NCBI GenBank assembly: GCA_030673825.1
Contig: JAUTCS010000020.1
Coordinates: forward strand, 1-64,000
Source: Verrucomicrobiota bacterium JB024
Lineage (GTDB): Bacteria; Verrucomicrobiota; Verrucomicrobiia; Opitutales; Cerasicoccaceae
Direction of reading: 5' to 3'
DNA: 64,000 nucleotides
Below are positions 60,104 to 64,000 of the stretch, piece after piece (position 1 is the first letter of the stretch; every line of letters starts with the position of its first letter). The position numbers and the translations under genes were made by a program. The notes beneath the pieces were generated by a model. That model was given only the letters and a program-made list of their open reading frames with translations. It ran no database searches and was not told the origin of the DNA.

Positions 60104-60302
60104 GACGGAGGTGACGGGCGGAGCAGCCCACTTTCTTGATGCGCCGAACCTCGTCGGGTTCGATCAGGTAGAGAGTGCCGAAGGGCTTGGCCCGGATGAG
60201 GCCTTCACGGATGCGCGCCTTGACCGTCCGGGGATCTACCCCGAGGTCTTTTGCTAGTTTCGTGTGGCGCCATGGTTGCGGCATGAGAACCATAGGAACC
60301 AT
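60096..60302 (-). CDS. Small helix-turn-helix protein (excisionase/Cro-like)
   Basis: A 68-residue protein with a MerR-type/excisionase HTH (HTKLAKDLGVDPRTVKARIREGLI, about 16-40) and a short wing. ATG at 60300-60302 follows AAAGGA, preferred to a TTG six codons upstream. It is the first gene of the leftward early set and faces the RHH gene 42 bp away on the other strand, so it is likely one arm of the phage regulatory switch. Confidence 0.75.
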   Translation of the reverse strand: MVPMVLMPQPWRHTKLAKDLGVDPRTVKARIREGLIRAKPFGTLYLIEPDEVRRIKKVGCSARHLRHA

Positions 60303-60344
60303 TGCTTCCTTTGTAGTCAATATGAATTTTGCTAAAAATGTAGT

Positions 60345-60626
60345 ATGTTCAAAAATACCCTAATGAGAGAGAGCCTCAATAACCGCATAAACGTCCGCAT
60401 CACTGATTCGATGCGGGATGAACTAGAGGATCTCTACAATAAAACCGGTATCAGCCCTGCCGATTTAAGCCGTAAGTGTCTTGAAAGCGTTCTGGCGTAT
60501 TGGAATGAGAACGGAGAAATAAAACTCCCGTTCAAACTGATACCGGAATCCGAGTTGCCAGAAATCTACCTCGAAGGCACCAAGGGAAAAGTATCGGGCT
60601 CTATCAAACCCGGTTCATCCAAGTAA
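60345..60626 (+). CDS. Ribbon-helix-helix protein (repressor candidate)
   Basis: A 93-residue protein: an RHH-like segment RINVRITDSMRDELEDLYNKTG (about 13-34) followed by DLSRKCLESVLAYWN, the helix-turn-helix part of an Arc/MetJ fold. Two ATG starts (60345 and 60363) lack good Shine-Dalgarno sequences. Transcribed divergently from the HTH gene with 42 bp between starts, so the shared promoter region could be the lysogeny switch. The AT content rises here, marking the right end of the phage. Confidence 0.72.
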   Translation: MFKNTLMRESLNNRINVRITDSMRDELEDLYNKTGISPADLSRKCLESVLAYWNENGEIKLPFKLIPESELPEIYLEGTKGKVSGSIKPGSSK

Positions 60627-60738
60627 CACTGGAAGCCGACACTACCAACATATTCATTCATCTCATACACCACATCAATGATACAAAGTTATAAATCAAA
60701 CTTAGGAAAAGGAATCATTCTTATTTTAAATCAACTGC

Positions 60739-60759
60739 TTCTTATGCCGTCCATAAGAA
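60739..60759. repeat. Inverted repeat TTCTTATG/CATAAGAA
   Basis: Perfect 8-bp stem (60739-60746 with 60752-60759) with 5-nt loop CCGTC, in the 167-bp gap after the RHH gene. It could be a terminator-like hairpin (no U-tract) or a protein-binding site. Confidence 0.35.
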
Positions 60760-60793
60760 ATCAACAGATCCAAGCCCCAAACCGATAAAGCAA

Positions 60794-61114
60794 ATGAACG
60801 ACTTATCAGAAATAGCTTACTACGCGCCAGAGGAGAGCAGGAGCGCGAAAGGTGACCTCAAAGCGGGGATCGTTCTACTTGCCACCCCTTTCATTCTCCG
60901 AGCAATCGGCCTAACTATCGCCGCCATAGTCCCCGTATGGTGGGAAAGTACCGTACTAGAGGACAACATCAGAATACTTTGGGCAATACAGGGGGTGAGC
61001 ATTCTTATAGCACCCATTGGGCTGTATACGACAATCACTGCCGCATTAGAGCTTAACGACATAATGCATCGCAAGAGAGACGTACTCAGGCAGAGGCAAG
61101 GCATCGTGCGCTAG
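60794..61114 (+). CDS. Small membrane protein, unknown function
   Basis: A 106-residue protein with two membrane segments, about 24-50 (KAGIVLLATPFILRAIGLTI) and 63-85 (LWAIQGVSILIAPIGLYTTI), and charged ends. No family recognised. It lies in AT-rich DNA between the phage and the methylase gene, convergent with the latter. It could be phage-associated or part of the flanking island. Confidence 0.55.
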   Translation: MNDLSEIAYYAPEESRSAKGDLKAGIVLLATPFILRAIGLTIAAIVPVWWESTVLEDNIRILWAIQGVSILIAPIGLYTTITAALELNDIMHRKRDVLRQRQGIVR

Positions 61115-61172
61115 ACCAAAGAGAAAAGCCCACGAAAAATCACAAATGAATTAGCTATTCGCTATCAAAGGA

Positions 61173-62006
61173 TTAAAAGCGAGTATCCACGACATTTCCA
61201 CTCACATCAAGGTAATTAGATATTACCACCTCTGTGGTGTTCCTCCTATACTTCGATGAAGATGCAAGAACACTACATCGCTCAACGGAGGTTATATTCC
61301 ACATATTTGATCTATACAAATCCCATATACACTTGTGGTCAGCATTAGACACGAGAATCTTAGCACCACGCTTCGCGGCATCAGCCAGACACTCTACAAG
61401 GCGTTTTTGATCTGACCATGAAAATATACGTTCATTATATTTCAAAAAGTTATTATTATTATGCTTAACCGTGTATGGAGGATCAACATATAGAAAATCG
61501 CCTTCACCTGCTATCGATATAGTATCAGAAAAATCACACGACGTCAGTTTTGCTCCTTTAAGAGCATTTGTGTATCCATCAAAATCCTCATCATCATACA
61601 CAACCTGAGTCTTTGTCCCCTTGGGAACATTAAAAACGCCCTTAAGATTGACCCGATAAAGGCCATTAAAGCAGGTTCTATTTAAATATATAAAACGCGC
61701 CGCTCTTTCGACGGGATCAATCGGACATTTCGACCTAACCTTATAATAGTATTCAGAGCTATGCCTCTCATGATGAATAGACAACGCATCACGAACAGAA
61801 CTGGCATTTTTCTTCAATTGAATATATGCACAGATTAGCTCCTCATTAACATCACTCAACACTGCACATTTAGGATTAGCATAAAAAAACACTGCCCCAC
61901 TCCCCAGAAAAGGCTCGATATGCCTTCTTGCATCGTCACACAGAAAATTTGAATACCGAGAAACCAACCATCTCTTCCCTCCGGCCCACTTCAAAAAAGG
62001 TTTCAT
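61173..62006 (-). CDS. Dam-family DNA adenine methyltransferase
   Basis: A 277-residue alpha-class DNA N6-adenine methyltransferase of the Dam family. Key motifs: FLKWAGGK (residues 4-11, SAM-binding), EPFLGSGAVFF (31-41), and catalytic DPPY (175-178). It methylates adenine in a specific sequence (GATC in known Dam). No restriction endonuclease gene is visible beside it, but the DGQHR gene is 20 bp upstream on the same strand. The DNA is AT-rich and unlike the chromosome, suggesting transfer. Confidence 0.93.
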   Translation of the reverse strand: MKPFLKWAGGKRWLVSRYSNFLCDDARRHIEPFLGSGAVFFYANPKCAVLSDVNEELICAYIQLKKNASSVRDALSIHHERHSSEYYYKVRSKCPIDPVERAARFIYLNRTCFNGLYRVNLKGVFNVPKGTKTQVVYDDEDFDGYTNALKGAKLTSCDFSDTISIAGEGDFLYVDPPYTVKHNNNNFLKYNERIFSWSDQKRLVECLADAAKRGAKILVSNADHKCIWDLYRSNMWNITSVERCSVLASSSKYRRNTTEVVISNYLDVSGNVVDTRF

Positions 62007-62025
62007 TTAAAAACATTTATATAAT

Positions 62026-64000
62026 TCATTTAATTCGCTTCATAAATTCTTCATATATAAAATCTATGAATTCAAAATCAACTACTTTATATCCCCTACT
62101 TTCAGTAGCATGAGCAGGAATTCTCCTAAGCTCATTTATCCTATCCATCCATCTTACATTCTTAGAAGTTCCCTTATCACCGGGAAGAGGGATATCGAAT
62201 ACATCTTTAAGGAGTGGCCAATTTTGCTTATTTGAAACGATCTTTTTATACTCAATAAAATCCAAATAATTCTCCAATGGCAATCGCTTTTCAGAAGACT
62301 CATCCTGGGATTTACTGTAGGCACTAACCCGAATATCCTTATCCGTAACGCCCTTATCCCAATACATGTCCCCATACACATCTTTGAATGTGTCAAATAT
62401 TGCCTTCTGAACTTGAATATTTAGTTCCTTCAGTTTCCTATCCGCATCCAAGATACGCTCCTCAGATTGCTCATCAACCCACTCGGTCATTCCTTCCGGC
62501 AAGAAATCAGAAAACTCACCTCGAACTATCTCACAAAGGCGATAAAAATACTCCTTCGGTCCGCCTGAACCAAATTGAACCTTGAACTTGCCCTGCATCT
62601 TAGAAGGACCAGCTCCCCCAATCCACTTTAAGACAGGATCTATATAATCTTCCACTTCTGACAATAAATCAGCAGGCTCCAGATCCAGAGAGACAATCCC
62701 CTTGTTAGCCTCTGCATACTTAATCAACTCCCCCAAAAGCAGGAGGTATCCCTGAACAGATACGTTCGTGCACAAATACCCCCCACGCCCAATACTCCAT
62801 TGATGAGAATTTGCACTCACAAGCAATTGAAAATAATTATTTAGAACAAACCTAGCCCGTTCAAGCGTAGCAGAATCATCGTTACCACACAGTGGCCCTT
62901 TTATATACTCTTCGCCACGAAGCGTCACTTCACCGATTAGTCCCGACCGCCTCAACCCATCCTTTAAAGCTGGCACGGTTAAACATGTTTTTTCAGTCGG
63001 GACAATACCTTGCTGAGTCACACGGCCATACAATGGCTCAGCAATGTCATTATTTAAAACACCTATCAGCCTGGCAGCAATCGCACCAACTCGCTCAGAC
63101 GGCTTATCCGACCCCCACTTCAACTCACCCTCCAAATCATCTAGCAAAGTCTTAGGCACAGGCTTTTGCTCATGGTTAATTGTTACAAATAAATTAGCCT
63201 CGTTTATCTTATCCAAGCACTCAAAAGCCACCACCATTATATTTTGGTTCATGTACTTATCAGACAGAGGCGCATATCCATAAAGCCGATGCTGACCATC
63301 AATTATCCATGCCGACCTATATTTAGACGGAAGATATAGATTCCCAAAAGTTACATTATTTTCATCATCATTAGCTATTTTCTCAAACCTGCACCTTGTC
63401 GAAAAGTTTATAAGTATATTAGATGGAAAATACCCACCTCCTAATATAAAATTCGAGATTTGCCTAAGCCTAGTCCTAGACACTAATCGTTGATACGTTG
63501 GAGCCCCTGCCGGATCATTTAACGAACGGTGGTTCACAAATGTAATTTTCAACATTTGCTTAGGAGTAGAAACAAAAGAATAGAATGTTCGACCACCAAC
63601 CCTTCCCTTTACAGCAGGAACCCGAACATTTTCCATCTCATGAATCTTTTGCCCCTTCAAAAACTCAGCATGGAATTGAAAGCGGGCCGCAGATCTAAGA
63701 TGATCTGCTATTTGTATATAATACCTCAACTCCTTCTCCGTGACGATATTAATATTTGAGCTATTCGCCAACTCTCTGTCCTGGCTTAATATCGCAATAT
63801 TATGAGTAAACATTATCCATATTATCTTAGGCTTAAAACCATCCCCATAGTGCTTTTTTATAGAATTAGCAATAAGACCTTTAATTGCAGAAAAGTCTCC
63901 AATATCTCTATGTAGGCTTTTCTTTACTATCCGAGCAGACGACACACAAGTTGCCACAACGACCGTTTCATCGTCTTTAGCAAAAGCATCAACAGGCTTC
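62026..64000 (-). CDS. DGQHR-domain protein (DndB-like), 5' end outside window
   Basis: A chain of at least 657 residues running off the window edge (frame open to 63999; in-frame start codons near 63957 may not be the true start). The signature AWIIDGQHRLYGY is at about 231-243 counting from the edge, as in the DGQHR family that includes the DNA-sulfur-modification regulator DndB and proteins in defence islands. The N-terminal ~110 residues (VVVATCVSSARIVKKSL ...) could be a PD-(D/E)xK-like nuclease-type fold, but the catalytic residues are not clear. Linked to the Dam gene 20 bp downstream. AT-rich. Confidence 0.85.
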   Translation of the reverse strand, partial: KPVDAFAKDDETVVVATCVSSARIVKKSLHRDIGDFSAIKGLIANSIKKHYGDGFKPKIIWIMFTHNIAILSQDRELANSSNINIVTEKELRYYIQIADHLRSAARFQFHAEFLKGQKIHEMENVRVPAVKGRVGGRTFYSFVSTPKQMLKITFVNHRSLNDPAGAPTYQRLVSRTRLRQISNFILGGGYFPSNILINFSTRCRFEKIANDDENNVTFGNLYLPSKYRSAWIIDGQHRLYGYAPLSDKYMNQNIMVVAFECLDKINEANLFVTINHEQKPVPKTLLDDLEGELKWGSDKPSERVGAIAARLIGVLNNDIAEPLYGRVTQQGIVPTEKTCLTVPALKDGLRRSGLIGEVTLRGEEYIKGPLCGNDDSATLERARFVLNNYFQLLVSANSHQWSIGRGGYLCTNVSVQGYLLLLGELIKYAEANKGIVSLDLEPADLLSEVEDYIDPVLKWIGGAGPSKMQGKFKVQFGSGGPKEYFYRLCEIVRGEFSDFLPEGMTEWVDEQSEERILDADRKLKELNIQVQKAIFDTFKDVYGDMYWDKGVTDKDIRVSAYSKSQDESSEKRLPLENYLDFIEYKKIVSNKQNWPLLKDVFDIPLPGDKGTSKNVRWMDRINELRRIPAHATESRGYKVVDFEFIDFIYEEFMKRIK

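Noticed and set aside
60739-60759. dif/XerCD-type integration site of the phage
   Set aside because: The arm order (TTATG outside-in, then CATAA) is opposite to that of dif, and no second copy was found at the other phage end.
1-64000. CRISPR array, complete tRNA or rRNA genes, insertion sequences, integrase
   Set aside because: No regularly spaced repeats, no full cloverleaf, and no transposase or integrase motif were seen in either strand.

Overview
The window looks like a chromosomal segment of a GC-rich Gram-negative bacterium, most likely a member of the Verrucomicrobiota (Opitutae or a close relative). This is inferred from the gene mix: a sulfatase next to sugar-kinase and aldolase genes, an IspG-free but PVC-typical membrane cytochrome with a DUF2231 and planctomycete-type haem domain, and a type IV pilus/type II secretion-like cluster with very large prepilins. 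No rRNA gene or other taxonomic marker is present, so the assignment is tentative.

Layout. (1) 1-19,000 is ordinary chromosome: a carbohydrate block (sulfatase, FGGY pentulose kinase, LacI regulator, DHDPS/NAL-family aldolase), small enzymes, the transcription accessory protein Tex, a GntR regulator coupled to a BASS transporter, a DEAD-box helicase, and a four-gene envelope operon read leftward (VWA protein, SIMPL protein, sensor kinase, response regulator). (2) 19,012-47,831 is bounded by two perfect 46-bp direct repeats that contain the 3' half of a tRNA-Arg (anticodon CCG). Inside lie an iron locus (RidA-like protein, di-haem oxidoreductase, two imelysins, FTR1), a MoxR/DUF58/transglutaminase set, a complete pilus/secretion machine (secretin, PilP-like, GspF, GspE, PilT, PilO-like, PilM/N fusion, three prepilins, two lipoproteins), and, divergently, an O-antigen-ligase/TPR protein, a VKOR-DsbA fusion and a cytochrome. 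(3) From 47,831 to the window end is accessory DNA: an AT-rich NACHT ATPase gene, a filamentous phage (inovirus) genome at about 49.9-60.6 kb, and an AT-rich block with a Dam-type methylase and a DGQHR-domain protein cut by the window edge.

The inovirus is the most interesting object. Its leftward genes follow the order of Ff (M13-like) phages: HUH replication initiator, ssDNA-binding protein, small membrane proteins, major coat protein, adsorption protein, pVI-like protein, Zot/pI assembly ATPase, and its own secretin (pIV). These are followed by toxin-antitoxin cargo and a 220-bp structured non-coding region that is a good candidate for the origin/packaging region. The adsorption protein carries thrombospondin type-3 calcium-binding repeats in place of recognisable N domains. 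A head-on pair of DNA-binding genes at 60.1-60.6 kb probably forms the phage's regulatory switch.

The tRNA repeats suggest that regions 2 and 3 are tandem islands at one tRNA-Arg site whose intact copy and integrase, if any, lie outside the window. The host pilus cluster in region 2 is a plausible receptor for the phage in region 3, and the NACHT and methylase genes flanking the phage are plausible defence genes; these links are inference.
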